Assembly: GCA_030248065.1 (NCBI GenBank)
Contig: JASAMV010000747.1
Span: forward strand, 1-64,000
Direction of reading: 5' to 3'
Length of the DNA: 64,000 nucleotides
From: Rhynchonema sp. JSB1_4
Taxonomy: Eukaryota > Nematoda > Chromadorea > Monhysterida > Xyalidae
This document shows, piece by piece, positions 54,228 through 64,000 of this stretch. Numbering within the stretch: position 1 is the stretch's first letter; each line of letters begins with the position of its first letter. The notes under the pieces are model-generated. The model had not been told where the DNA came from, did no database searches, and was given only the letters and a program-made list of their open reading frames with translations. The translations under genes were made by a program, and so were the position numbers.

Positions 54228-54587
54228 TAGACCTCGGTGTGAACTTGAAACATTCCACGTTAATAAAAGGCAATGTTTCACGTTTACACCGAGCTACGCT
54301 GACCGAGCTTTCGACCAAACTTTACGCCGACCTTTACGCCCAACTGACCTTTATACCGTTTCGAAAATTCCACCCTATAACACTCCTTCACAGGTTTTGC
54401 TGACGTGTCATGCCCGTAAACTCCACACCCGGTCTTGTAATTATGCTTCTTTCACTTAATCTTCTTATTTATGTATTATTGAGTGGGTGTCGACGCTATA
54501 AACTAACGTGTCTTTGCTGACATGGGTGAAAACGCAATAAAAACGTACACGAATTTTTTAGTTTTTCATTTTGTGCGTGCGTTTTAG

Positions 54588-54840
54588 GGAATATTTGAAA
54601 GTTTGGCGCAACTCTGCCGCTTGTCAATCAGATTGCTTTGTTGATACGCAAAGAATACAAAGGCTGTATTTTCAGAACTTGGTTGAACAAATCACAAACT
54701 ACCGAAGTTTTTCACTTAAAGCCCTGGGGGCTCAAACCGGGGAATTGGTGGAAAATGGGCCCTCCACCAAAAAAAGAAAAAATAGCGCCCGTGGGGCTCT
54801 AAGTGGAAACGTTTCCGCTTTAAACCCTCAACGACTGTAA
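54588..54840 (+). CDS. Candidate terminal exon, unknown protein
   Basis: After acceptor GTGCGTTTTAG an 84-codon frame runs to TAA at 54838-54840: EYLKVWRNSAACQSDCFVDT.., ..LYFQNLVEQITNYRSF.., a basic KKRKNSAR patch and SALNPQRL. The composition is coding-like and the acceptor strong, but no domain is recognised. A nuclear protein or a transposase relic are both possible. Confidence 0.45.
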
Positions 54841-55345
54841 GTGGAAATTCGATTATTTTGATCTTTGTTAGTCGGCGACATTTTCACATTCGGTGGTCAC
54901 ATTTGAACGTGATTATTATCACGATTTTTATCTTAGAGTGGCAAAACAGCCGAAACAGAAGTGTAAAGTACGATATTTTCGTCGCTGATACTCTAATTAT
55001 ACCGACTTTTGTATGGTTCACTGTTGATGAAAAATTGCATAGACCAGAAAAAAATTAATCCAATTAGAACCCCCGAGGGCTGGTTTAGGTGCAAAACTCC
55101 GGTACATATACGTATGTACCATACATTAGTAGCATTCTGTAAACTAAACACTATAAATTACCCTTGTCTGTATCTGTACTGTACCACCATGTTTCAAACA
55201 TGGTGACTGATCCACTGCTCCTTATTTCGAGACATTCAGGGCACACAATGCAACATCAGACTATTATCTCCGACTCATGTGCTTGAAAACATTAATTTTC
55301 TCAAGGGGATCGGTCACCAAGTTCAATTTTACAAATCCATTAGTC

Positions 55346-55566
55346 TCACACAGAGTGACCACTGTTCACCGAGCCCCTATATATCAATTGATCGTATCGT
55401 TTCTTCGTGTTTCGGTATCGATGGCAGCAAACACATGCGCACATGACAAGCAGCAACAACAACGACGCAGCAACGCCGACGCAAACGCAGATGAGCAGGA
55501 TCGGAAGCCGTGACGATGGTATACCAGTCAACGAGTCATCTGTTTCACGCATCTCGTGGTTTGCTT
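55346..55566 (-). CDS. Candidate terminal exon of a single-pass membrane protein
   Basis: After acceptor CATAATTCAG the frame runs 73 codons to a stop at 55346-55348. A polar stretch (ANHEMRETDDSLTGIPSSR) leads into one strong transmembrane helix (LPILLICVCVGVAASLLLLL), cysteines (CACVCC), a basic stop-transfer segment (HRYRNTKKRY) and a short cytoplasmic tail with YDQLIY. This is type I topology. The extracellular part must lie upstream at higher coordinates and was not found. Confidence 0.45.
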
Positions 55567-55586
55567 CTGAATTATGGGCTGTGAAT

Positions 55587-55742
55587 TATTATTCCGCGAC
55601 TTTTCAGGCCCGGAAGTTCAGGCCCGACCTTTTCAGGCCCAGTTTTTCACGCCCGATTCAGGCCCAGCATATATGACCCATAAATAGGCTTACGCTAAGG
55701 CTCCAGCCGGGCCTGAACCTGTGCCCCGGGACTGAACCGTCG
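55587..55742 (+). repeat. GGCCC-rich dispersed repeat, copy 2
   Basis: ATTCCGCGACTTTTCAGGCCC ... TGACCCATAAATAGGCTTA ... CCGGGACTGAACCGTCG. Same order of blocks as 60108-60255 and the inverse of 27944-28078. Confidence 0.65.
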
Positions 55743-55917
55743 CACATAGGTGTGAATTTGAGACCACGAATCCAAGTTGACATGATGCAAATGTGCATTT
55801 CATTCGGAAGGTATAATATCTTTTCAGGTACTGTGTAATTAATATGCATGGACAACACCAGCAGTACTAAAGGTACGGCACACACATTAATTGGGCTTTG
55901 TCCAAAACGCTCACGGG

Positions 55918-56726
55918 TAGTGATGGGCTCGCTCCCAATTTTTTCCTTCGCTCGCTCTTCGCTCTAAGCGCGAAGAGCGATTTCGCTCTTTCGCTCTTTG
56001 TCGCGCTTTCGTTCGCGCCCGAGCGTTTCGCTCTTTTTTTCGCGCTTTCTTGCTTTGATGCGTTTGAACAAAAAAAAACTTTTGTAAATTTTTCAGAAAT
56101 GTTGTTAATGTTTATATCCAGAGAAAGAATCATTATTCTTTCAGTTCAGAGAAGAAGAACGACAATATGGCGTGGTGACAATCATGTGTTCTGACAATCA
56201 TGACTGAACATGCATGTGTTCTGTTCTGTTGTTCATCAGTTTTGCCCTGTTCTATTTTGTTTTGTTGTATTGTAGTGTGGCACGGACATAATCAGGTGCT
56301 TGTAAGTTGTAAGTGTATCAGTGTGCGTCAATATCAATGTCTGGTTCAAAATTCAATGATCAAAATTTAAGTAAACGGAACATAAAGGTATTTTATTTAC
56401 CATTCCGATGCGATATTGGAAACAGAGCACTCATGCATGGGCTGGGCAGTGTGACTCGCCCATTGTGCGACTGAGTGTGAGACCAATAACTGTTTTGCAC
56501 GCCTTTTTTGATGAAAGCACAAAATTCTGGCCTGTTGCTATTCACAGTATCAAAGAGCGAAATTTGTAAAAAAGTTTCGCTCGCTCTTCGCTCTAAGAGC
56601 GAAGAGCGAAATCGCTCTTCGCGCCCAAGCGCGAAATTGAAATTTGCCTTCGCTCGCTCTTCGCTCCGGGCGCGAAGAGCGAAGAGCGAAAAAAGAGCGA
56701 AATTTTCAGGCGCGAGCCCATCACTA
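55918..56726. mobile_element. hAT-like element with GAGCGAA arrays (TAGTGATGGGCTCGC ends)
   Basis: 809 bp, TAGTGATGGGCTCGC ... GCGAGCCCATCACTA, perfect 8-bp duplications CTCACGGG (55910-55917 and 56727-56734). The subterminal regions (55940-56060 and 56570-56710) are dense arrays of CGCTCTT/AAGAGCG in both orientations. No transposase. Confidence 0.92.
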
Positions 56727-56734
56727 CTCACGGG

Positions 56735-57330
56735 CAAAATAATTTTCCTACACCAGCTCCCTGTCTAAGAACAGGTAGCCAAAAGTTGAAAAGCAGGGAG
56801 CCAACCTCTGTACAACAAACTTGAGAGATATTTGCATGAGTTTTTGCTATGCCGGCTAAATTAGTTTTTTCACAAACGCTTGGGCTTTTATTTGATTGCA
56901 CTACCGTCAAGTTGTTGGTTGCCAAGTACACTCAAATTTGGGGGAAAAATTTTTTCCGTGGCCCACTGACCATCCGAATAAAGGCAAAACATCAATGCGG
57001 TCAAACAGACATATCACCAGTCTAAATATTTCGCGTTGGTTTCAATTTTTTATACAGAGTCAGTTTTGAGAGAAGTTACATGCGTACATACCTGGCTCAA
57101 TTGTCGGTGGCCCCATTTTTGTCCATTTTCTGGTCAACAACTTTACTCTTTTCTGCAGGATGCTGCGAAAGTATGACAAATGCAAATTCTGGTAGCAGAA
57201 ATACAGCTGTTTCCAGCACATCACAAAAGCAAACTTGGATCGCGTGTAACTTTGACGCAACGATTCATAAACGCTTTTTCTGCTGGTAATGGGGCTTTTT
57301 GGCCGCATTGATTGGTTGGTTAAATTGGTT
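56735..57330. other. No supported gene
   Basis: Short open frames on both strands near 57060-57310 lack splice sites or motifs. Confidence 0.4.
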
Positions 57331-57334
57331 ATTA

Positions 57335-59128
57335 TTTATTTTGTTATTTGAGTTTTTGCACCTCCAGTGCCAGGTGAATGCAAACGCCCGCAGGCAATGT
57401 GGCAAATCCTGTTAGAAAAACATGAAAATCTAACGTGAATTGAAATCACAGGTTCACGATGTACATGTATAAATAAGCAAAGTACAGTCGTATTGTCCAG
57501 TAAATACTGAATTGTTACAGAAATTGCATACATAACATTTCGGAACATGATCGTGCAGATCAACCAGAATTTTCCATGACTCATTTGAATGGTGTCTTGG
57601 TGGTCAAGGCCTGGAACTTTAAGAACTCAGATATGTACAGTGATAACATCGATGAACTTGATGGTACATGATGAATTTCTGGACCAACCTGTTATCGAGG
57701 GGGTGGGAATTACCGTACGTCCAAGTTCAGTGAGAGTGGTCAACTGTACAGCTGTGACTCGATGACAACTAAATATCAAGGTCTGAAATTGTATTGTTGT
57801 TTATTGATGTCTGGTTATTTAGAACATGGTCAAACAGCTCCTTCGAAAGAACGGTTTTCTTGAATTTGGAATAGGGAAGGTCGATCACAGCCTGTGGTAG
57901 TGCGTTGAACATCAGTGCTGTTGAATACATGGCACTTTGCTGGTATCGCGTCGTGTTCGGCTTGTCCAATTTGATCGATTTCGTGTGGTTGGTTCGTGCG
58001 CTGGCTCGGGTCTCACATTCACTCAGAAGAGTGAACAGCTCGGGCAGACTAAACCTGATTCCATTAACGTATTGATAGACTGTACAAAGTCTGATTGCGA
58101 ATACTTGTCTATGGAATGGGAGCAACCCAACAGCCTTGAGCAAATCATGGTATGACGTATCACGTTGCCAATTATTCAGGATAGCCCTACAAGCAAACTT
58201 TTGGGTGCGCTCAATTGTGATTTTGTCACATTTTCTGATTGGATAGCTTGAGCCACAACCATAGAGCATTACGGATTGCAACAGAGATATATACAGGCAT
58301 TTCAGACTATTTATTGGCACACTGCCACGGAAGGCTCTAGTCAGGAACCCAATGGTCTTTTTTACCTTAGCGCTTACTTTGTGACAATGCAGATTGTAGT
58401 TCAGGTGTTCATCGACCAGTATGCCCAAGTATTTGTATGAATTAACTTGTTCAATATTTGCACTGTTTATAACAATATTCACAGTGGGCCTGGTTGAGTG
58501 CATGCGTCGGAACACAACGAGTTTGGTTTTCTTTTCATTCACTTTCAGCATTTTACCTTCAAAGAAGGCGGTGATTTGGTCAATGTCAGTTTGCAAGTGA
58601 GAGATGCAGTTGTCTGTAACAGCTGGGTGAATGACCACAAGATCATCAGCAAATTTGATCATTTTGGTGCTAGTACTAAGCGTCAATTTGAAAATACTGT
58701 TCACATAAGCAATGAATAGTAATGGTCCCAGTACACTTCCTTGCGGTACTCCGCTTGTAATGTTTATCATTTCGGATTTGGACTTCCCGACACGAACACA
58801 CATTTTGCGATTTGAGAGATAACTCCGTAAGAGCAAAATAAAATAGCTTGGAATCGGGTAGTCAGTGATCAGACAGTTGATCAATGAATTGAAAGGAACC
58901 GTATCAAACGCCTTTGATAAATCAATAAATGTGGCATAAACGAAAGGGCTTTTGTCCAGTTCACTGGTTATTAGTGAATCAAAATGCCATAGTGCATCAC
59001 TGCAGCCTCTTCCTGTCCGAAACCCGAATTGAAACCCACTTAGCTGTGGTTCAATGTACGGTAATAGAACCTTGTATATATGCCTTTCGAAGCACTTTTC
59101 TGTGATATTTAACAGACTTATTTGGTTT
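57335..59128 (-). mobile_element. 5'-truncated LINE, second family, nearly intact reverse transcriptase frame
   Basis: One uninterrupted frame from about 59128 to 57769. It reads SLLNITEKCFERHIYKVLLP, SGFQFGFRTGRGCSDALWHF, ATFIDLSKAFDTVPFNSLIN, TSGVPQGSVLGPLLFIAYVN and the catalytic FADD (about 58655). Then come YKYLGILVDEHL, LYGCGSSYPI and the C-terminal ERTQKFACRAILNNW. The 3' region to about 57335 ends with the module CGGGCGTTTGCATTCACCTGG and an A-rich tail, shared with 9291-9346. CR1/Jockey-group. The loss of the endonuclease and first polymerase motifs makes it non-autonomous. Confidence 0.88.
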
Positions 59129-59471
59129 GGTTTACCTTTATTCCTTTATTTAATAAGTGGGCCAAAAATACATGTGAAAAAACTCCCCGCCAAACTTGCA
59201 CGAGCTATGGTTGTGCAATCAGTTGAATGTAGCATCCAATAAAAGTCCAAGCGTTTGCGAACAAATTAGTTTGAATCGGTATAGCGCGTGAACTCATGAA
59301 ACGCACCAAATATTTTAAGTTTAGTGTGTGGAGGTCGGTTCCCTACTTTTCAAATTTCGGCCGCCCGGGCTTAGACAGGGTGCTGGTATGGGAATTAGTA
59401 TTTTGGCTATTACTGTTTTGGACTATTCCCAATTAGCGCCAAGTTTCATGCAAATCGGTGGAAGTCGATAA

Positions 59472-59730
59472 TTATGTCGTTAAAAACCAAATGATATAAT
59501 GGATACCGTCTATTTCTGGACTGTCGTCAAAGAGCGCGTCAGAGGGATTATCCGCCTCATTGGGTGTGCTCGACCAATCAGCGACAGCCGACGTGCGCTT
59601 CGCGGCTGTGACTTCTTCGGTAGTCGACGTTTGCAGTTTGTCGTTGTCTAAAATAATAATTCTTCGGCACAAAATTTTTGCTTGTGGTTTGTGTTCAACG
59701 TCCGATCTCTTCAGATCCGCCAAGTATGGG
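59472..59730 (-). CDS. Candidate terminal exon, acidic C-terminus
   Basis: After acceptor TTTGACTCAG the frame runs to a stop at 59472. It includes KRSDVEHKPQAKILCRRIII, TEEVTAAKRTSAVADWSS and an acidic NPSDALFDDSPEIDG. It lies downstream of the four-exon gene at 59972-61275 on the same strand, but the phase is off by one for a direct join. It could be a different isoform, a missed micro-exon or a separate gene. Confidence 0.4.
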
Positions 59731-59971
59731 CTGAGTCAAATTCAGGATGGGATACCAGGGCCTACATTTAGTCTAGTGACTTTTGTCACTACTCAAGTTC
59801 ACCGGAAAGTGTGTAGCTATGAGAACCGAAAGTGGTCCTGTGACTGTAATAGAAGTGGAGCAACCTTAGTACATATATTGTACAGTTATTCCACATACGA
59901 TTATTCAGCACAACTGATTCAGTCACGGTGACGAAGAAACATTATTGACTGCCATGAAATGAGCAACGTAC

Positions 59972-61275
59972 CCTTAGGTTCCGATTCGATGTCTTGGTTG
60001 GTCAGTTTGTGCGCTGCGACATCGTTGATCGCAATAGCCCCGTTGGGTGGTAGAACCTCGTTCGTTTCATCAGTCTGGAGCAACAAAACAGCCTTCTGTG
60101 AAGCTCAATATAGTCCACGACTTTCAGGCCCGCCCTTTTAAGGCCCAGTTTTGCAGGCCCGGCCAATTCAGGTCCAGAATATTTGACCCATTTATAGGCT
60201 TAGGCTCCAGCCGGTCCTGAATCGGTCGGGCCTGAACCTGTGCTCCGGGACTGAACCGTCGAACGAAAAGCTCAATACTAATGGTAAGGGACATGTCTTT
60301 GTATAAATATGCGGTGATGTTACGGCGCAGCAATAAAATCTGCCAGCGGTGCCTCTTTGGAGGCAAATTTGCCAGAGGCGTTCGCACTGACGAGCCCTGG
60401 CGCCTCGGTCTGTCTGCGGGGCGAAACAGACCAACTTTATTGAACCGGTACATTGCAAGACAAGCTTACCGTGTCCAGTGATGGCAGCAATCGCCCACGA
60501 ACACGTGTCCAAAATTGGTCAAGATCAATTTTTCCTCGCATGAAATCCCGTGAGTTTGGCATGAGTTCGTGCGAACTTGAGTCGAACACGTTTTCTGAGA
60601 TTAGGTGAAGTGGTGAGGAGAAATTTCTCTGTCCAAATATCTACTACATGTCTTAAAAATGCGAAATCCATCACATTTTTGGTATCATGCGATCAGACCG
60701 GTGCATAATAATATTTCGTACTGCTGTAAGATCGATTTTGTTCTTTTTACTGTTTTCACGGCTTATGGTAATGTCGTCAAATCAAGGCGCGAAAGCTTTT
60801 CATCAATTATACAAGTATACAAGTATTATTTCTCGCGCTCATTTGGGGGGCTCACGTATTATTGCTTGGTTTGACGAAAAGATTTGACGCCATTGATTTG
60901 ACGACAAAACTATGAGCAGTTTTCACAAAGTTACGAGAAGCCACGAGTGGTCAGTGAGCCTAAGCCTAAGCCTAAGTCTCGTTGAATTGCGCTGTTCGTG
61001 TCTCATTTGAAAACAGAATTCGCGAATCGCGGTACTGACGCTAACTGGTTGACGCGAACTGTGGAGAACAAACACCACAACAGAGATGGAGTTCTCGCGA
61101 ACTTCATAGAGCTTCGTAACGCACCGTGTGATCGGACATGTTTCCAAAAGTCGTCTATCCGCCGACGAGCCAAGAGTGCGTTCCAGTAGCTTTCCCATGG
61201 GGAAGACGATGTCGATTGTTCGACACACACAATCACAAGCATGAGACACACACTCGTTGCGGTTGAACGCAACAT
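59972..61275 (-). CDS. Secreted protein gene, four phase-compatible exons, 3' end uncertain
   Basis: Exon 1 (61125-61275) starts MLRSTATSVCLMLVIVC, a clear signal peptide, and ends phase 1 at donor GTGCGT. Exon 2 (60470-60594) follows acceptor AATCTCAG and ends phase 0 at GTAAGC. Exon 3 (60324-60413, exactly 30 codons) has CERLWQICLQRG and FYCCA between CCCCGCAG and GTAACA. Exon 4 (59972-60074) follows TTGCTCCAG, phase 0, and ends phase 1 at GTACGT. A motif of the form K/R-I-D-x(1-2)-F-W-x-x-V-R occurs twice (RRIDDFWKHVR in exon 1, KIDLDQFWTRVRGR in exon 2). Basic and Gly-Arg sites around it could mean a processed peptide precursor (speculative). The homologue is not recognised. Confidence 0.6.
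60108..60255 (+). repeat. GGCCC-rich dispersed repeat, copy 3 (in intron 3 of the secreted-protein gene)
   Basis: AGTCCACGACTTTCAGGCCC ... TGACCCATTTATAGGCTTAG ... CCGGGACTG. It lies between exons 3 and 4 of the minus-strand gene. Confidence 0.65.
60765..60900. mobile_element. Foldback element related to 9105-9225
   Basis: GTAATGTCGTCAAATCA.. and ..GATTTGACGCCATT with CGCGCTCATTTGGGG in the middle, as in the arms of the palindrome (9130-9225). Confidence 0.5.
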
Positions 61276-61484
61276 GTCGAGAGGGTCAAGTAAGTAAAGT
61301 CACGTTTTTAACGGGATGCTTTTTGATATTTTTCTTTTTTTATTATCTCAAAGTTGAAATGAGCATCAGCCATGTCGCAGGCGCTTATATGCAAAAAAGC
61401 TGCGTATGTACGGCACGCCAGAGTGTCGTTGTACATAAATTGATTACGAACATTTGATAAGGCAATGAATCAGCTTCCTTTCAG

Positions 61485-61711
61485 GACGTGAGGAGTTGAT
61501 AAGCCCTGAACAGTTTTGCAATAAAGTGCACAGCGTTTACGAAGCATCCTATTTTCAACAAAGCTTCTCTGAGCAAACAAACAACAACAACGTTAGCTGC
61601 ACGTACGTCATCCACAACTGCCCTGGTTTCGGTAAAACATTTAAATCAGTGCTTGACGCATTAGATCTTCAAGAAAACCGTTGTTCCTTGAAAAAAATCA
61701 CGACCGCGTGA
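61485..61711 (+). CDS. Candidate terminal exon of a cysteine-containing protein
   Basis: After acceptor TTCCTTTCAG the frame reads REELISPEQFCNKVHSVYEA, ..NNNNVSCTYVIHNCPGFGKT.. and ..LDLQENRCSLKK.. to TGA at 61709-61711. Four cysteines and an N-glycosylation site suggest a secreted or extracellular region. A preceding donor GTAAGT at about 61289 fits in phase, but that stretch is antisense to the signal-peptide exon at 61125-61275, so the upstream exon is unresolved. Confidence 0.5.
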
Positions 61712-62074
61712 AACAACTACTAAGATGGTGACAATAGCCAAACAACCAAACCTGGCAATACCAAGATACAGAGTATGCGGTTAGGTTACACTGTTCATTC
61801 AACAGAAATTCAAAACAGAGCCTTTTGGACTGTCACTGAAATTCACGGGTGCACGGGACGTGATGATACCCCGACACTGAACTGCCGCGAAAATGCATAC
61901 AGTTCGTTATCCATGGTGAACTGATTGCGGGACCCGTCATTATTCTTGATCACCACCAAAAATGTTCACCGGATGGTAATGCTAACTTCATTGTTTGTGA
62001 CATATAGGGGGGAGACCAAAAATATCGTTAAATAATGGTTGCCAGCATATGACGCACTGTTGTATCATGAAAAG

Positions 62075-62799
62075 CAGGGTTGTTTCAAAAAAAAAGTGGT
62101 CAATTAAAAAATTTTTTTTTTAAAAAAAAAATTTTTTTTTTTGAAACTCAGATTTTGCTTTTTTTTTTTAATAAAAAAAAGTTGCCCAAAATGGGCTGAA
62201 ATGTCCAAAAATGGCCTTTTTCGAGGCAAAAAAATTGACACTTTTTTCTGTGGACGAGACAATTTTTCCAAAATCGCGCCTGCGGCGCCCTGTATTGTCC
62301 CCAAATCCGTACAGGGATGCGCGGGGCTGGTCTTTTATAGTGATGTGGCACCGATAATGTACTACTACATGCTACTACACATGTATATACATAGGTCTGG
62401 TGCAAAACCGGGCGCGCAAAGTCGATCTGACGCGCAAGATTTGGGCTGTAATCGATATTTTGATGGTCGTATATCAGATATACGGCATTAGATGCATTAA
62501 AATACGTTGTACGGCATGCTACAATACATCAGAGTAACATCGTTAGTGAACATCAACCTCAAACTGGTCGGAGACCATGGAATCTGCACAATACTACCGG
62601 GTGTCACCACACAAGTTCGGTCTGAGGCGAAAATTTTTCAATTTTTGAAAAATATGTTGTATCGATTTCATTTATCCTGAAACGTCGTTTGCAACACTTT
62701 TTCCAATAAAAAAATTTTTCGTCAAAAAAAAAATCAAAAAAAAAATTTTTTTTTTAAAAAAAAAGCTCGTTAATAAAAAAATTTTTTTTTTCAACCCTG
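62075..62799. mobile_element. hAT element, CAGGGTTG family, copy 3 (725 bp)
   Basis: CAGGGTTGTTTCAAAAAAAA ... TTTTTTTTCAACCCTG, perfect 8-bp duplications ATGAAAAG (62067-62074 and 62800-62807). Alternating A and T blocks at both ends, as in copies 1 and 2. Confidence 0.9.
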
Positions 62800-63202
62800 A
62801 TGAAAAGGGAACGCCGCGCCAAAAAATAAGAAATCTCGTGGATTTTCGAGTTTTGCGGACTGATCTAAAAAGGTAGCACTCCATTTTAAGAGGGTTCCAA
62901 TATAACGAATTCCATTATAACGGGGGCCACTGTACACCAACCTATGAAAGCCTGCGTGATGCCGTTTCGTTCCAATGAGCCGGTTTGAAACAGTGGCCTC
63001 TCCCCCGTTCAATTGTTGCATTACTGGTAGATGCCGTTAAATACTGTCGTGTGCGCATATAAAATGCGCAGATTTGTCACAGAATTTTGTCAGCTGTGTA
63101 CAATGACAGCTATAACAGATTCCGTCATAACAGCTATGTACAATATTGTTAGCTGTTTGAAGCCTGCAGGCTCTAAGTGCGCAGTGCATAAAAGGCTCCT
63201 TT

Positions 63203-63470
63203 AGGGCTCCACCCAGATAGACCGAAACCCCCGAAACATAAATTTTTCTATGTCCGTATTTCGGGTTTTGAAAAAAAAAACCCGAAACACAATGCATTAT
63301 AATAGAAAATGCTTCGGTTTTGTCACTTGTAGCTGGCGTGAACAATTTATATTGTCAGTGGAAACATTTTCGATTTTCATGCTTCGTGTTGCGGGTTTTT
63401 TTTTGAAACCCGAAACATGGACATAGAAAAAATTTATGTTTCGGGTTTCTGGTCTATCTGGCCGAGCCCT
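63203..63470. mobile_element. TIR element AGGGCTC..CCAGATAGACC
   Basis: AGGGCTCCACCCAGATAGACC at the left and GGTCTATCTGGCCGAGCCCT at the right, with inner inverted blocks CCCGAAACATAAATTTTT. About 268 bp, no coding. Confidence 0.6.
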
Positions 63471-63796
63471 TCGTCATTAGGAAAATGGAAAATGGAAATG
63501 AACGTATTTTCATTGTCCGAGTTTTCATTTCTGTTTTCCAACATGACTAAGCGCAAACTGGAAAGTGGAAAATGGAAATGAAACAAAACATTTTCCATGT
63601 AAAATCTTTCCAATCGGTGGCCGAAAATTGATCGGAACAGAAAATGCTTTTGTCATCATATGTCAAAACATGACTGCTGCAGAAAATGTTTTATTTCATT
63701 TCCATTTTCCAGTACGCGCTTGTAGTCATATTGGAAGATGCAAATGGAAAACTTGGACATAGAAAATATTTTCATTTTCCATTTTCCACTATGACT
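63471..63796. mobile_element. AAAATGGAAAATGG foldback element beside it
   Basis: TCGTCATTAGGAAAATGGAA ... TTTCCATTTTCCACTATGACTAAGG. GAGCCCT borders both ends (CGAGCCCT and GGAGCCCT, 7 of 8), suggesting it inserted into the end of the neighbouring element. The interior is rich in GGAAAATGGAAATGA repeats. Confidence 0.5.
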
Positions 63797-64000
63797 AAGG
63801 GAGCCCTAAGGTGTTCAAAGGCGCACACTAATTCACTATGGGTCTGTAAATGATCACCTATTTATTTAACATTCGTGGTATATGTGTTGGTGACACATGA
63901 GCTATTTTGTGCGTCCGTGGTTAGTAGCATACCATTTCATCATCAGGACCATTTATTGTAAATCCCAGGTTTTTAAGTTACATTTGTTAGCCCAATCAAC

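Larger units (their letters stand above)
52366..54375. mobile_element. GGGTG/CACCC foldback MITE split by two insertions
   Basis: The pieces are 52366-52378 (GGGTGATATTTTC), 53458-53524 and 54228-54375 (..AAAATTCCACCC). The 3-bp flank TAT is on both sides. Joined, they match 13375-13586. The insertions are a LINE fragment (52379-53451) and a TA-flanked MITE (53525-54227). Confidence 0.82.

Noticed and set aside
61003..61124. Continuation of the signal-peptide exon to a 90-codon single-exon protein
   Set aside because: Composition changes after the GTGCGT donor at 61124, and splicing to 60594 gives phase agreement with three further exons.

Overview
This is a stretch of nuclear DNA from an animal, most likely an invertebrate. 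Short exons are bounded by GT...AG splice sites and separated by long introns full of transposons. Non-LTR retrotransposons, tRNA-derived fragments, hundreds of small non-autonomous DNA transposons and a 110-bp minisatellite fill the rest. Nothing looks prokaryotic, organellar or viral. The recognisable genes are a Ly6/uPAR-type GPI-anchored protein, a DEG/ENaC sodium-channel subunit and a short secreted protein. They do not fix the phylum.

Layout. (1) 1-20618 is a giant inverted repeat: left arm 1-9829, right arm 10815-20618, and a 985-bp centre holding 75 C in a row, a G-poor stretch and 48 T. Both arms carry the same two-exon Ly6 gene, the same DEG/ENaC exon and the same transposons, at about 1-3% divergence by eye. 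Only the right arm continues into further DEG/ENaC coding sequence. The left end is cut by the window edge. (2) 20163-32200 holds foldback elements, two copies of a TA-flanked MITE, scattered exons of hydrophobic multi-pass proteins on the minus strand, and an AT-rich hAT element. (3) 32200-38500 is mostly transposon debris, with one tRNA-like sequence. (4) 38500-46200 is a transposon graveyard nested up to six levels deep. Most boundaries can be read directly from 8-bp (hAT) or TA (Tc1/mariner-type) target-site duplications. (5) 46205-48796 is a 5'-truncated LINE with endonuclease C-terminus and reverse transcriptase. (6) 48841-51363 is a 23-unit minisatellite. (7) 52366-54375 is a second nest. 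(8) 54500-64000 has several well-supported exons, including a minus-strand secreted-protein gene at 59972-61275 whose four exons agree in splice phase, plus a second LINE and more hAT elements.

The genes do not form a pathway. What the window mainly records is repeated transposition into older transposons, together with one large inverted duplication that may be genuine or an assembly joint between two haplotypes.
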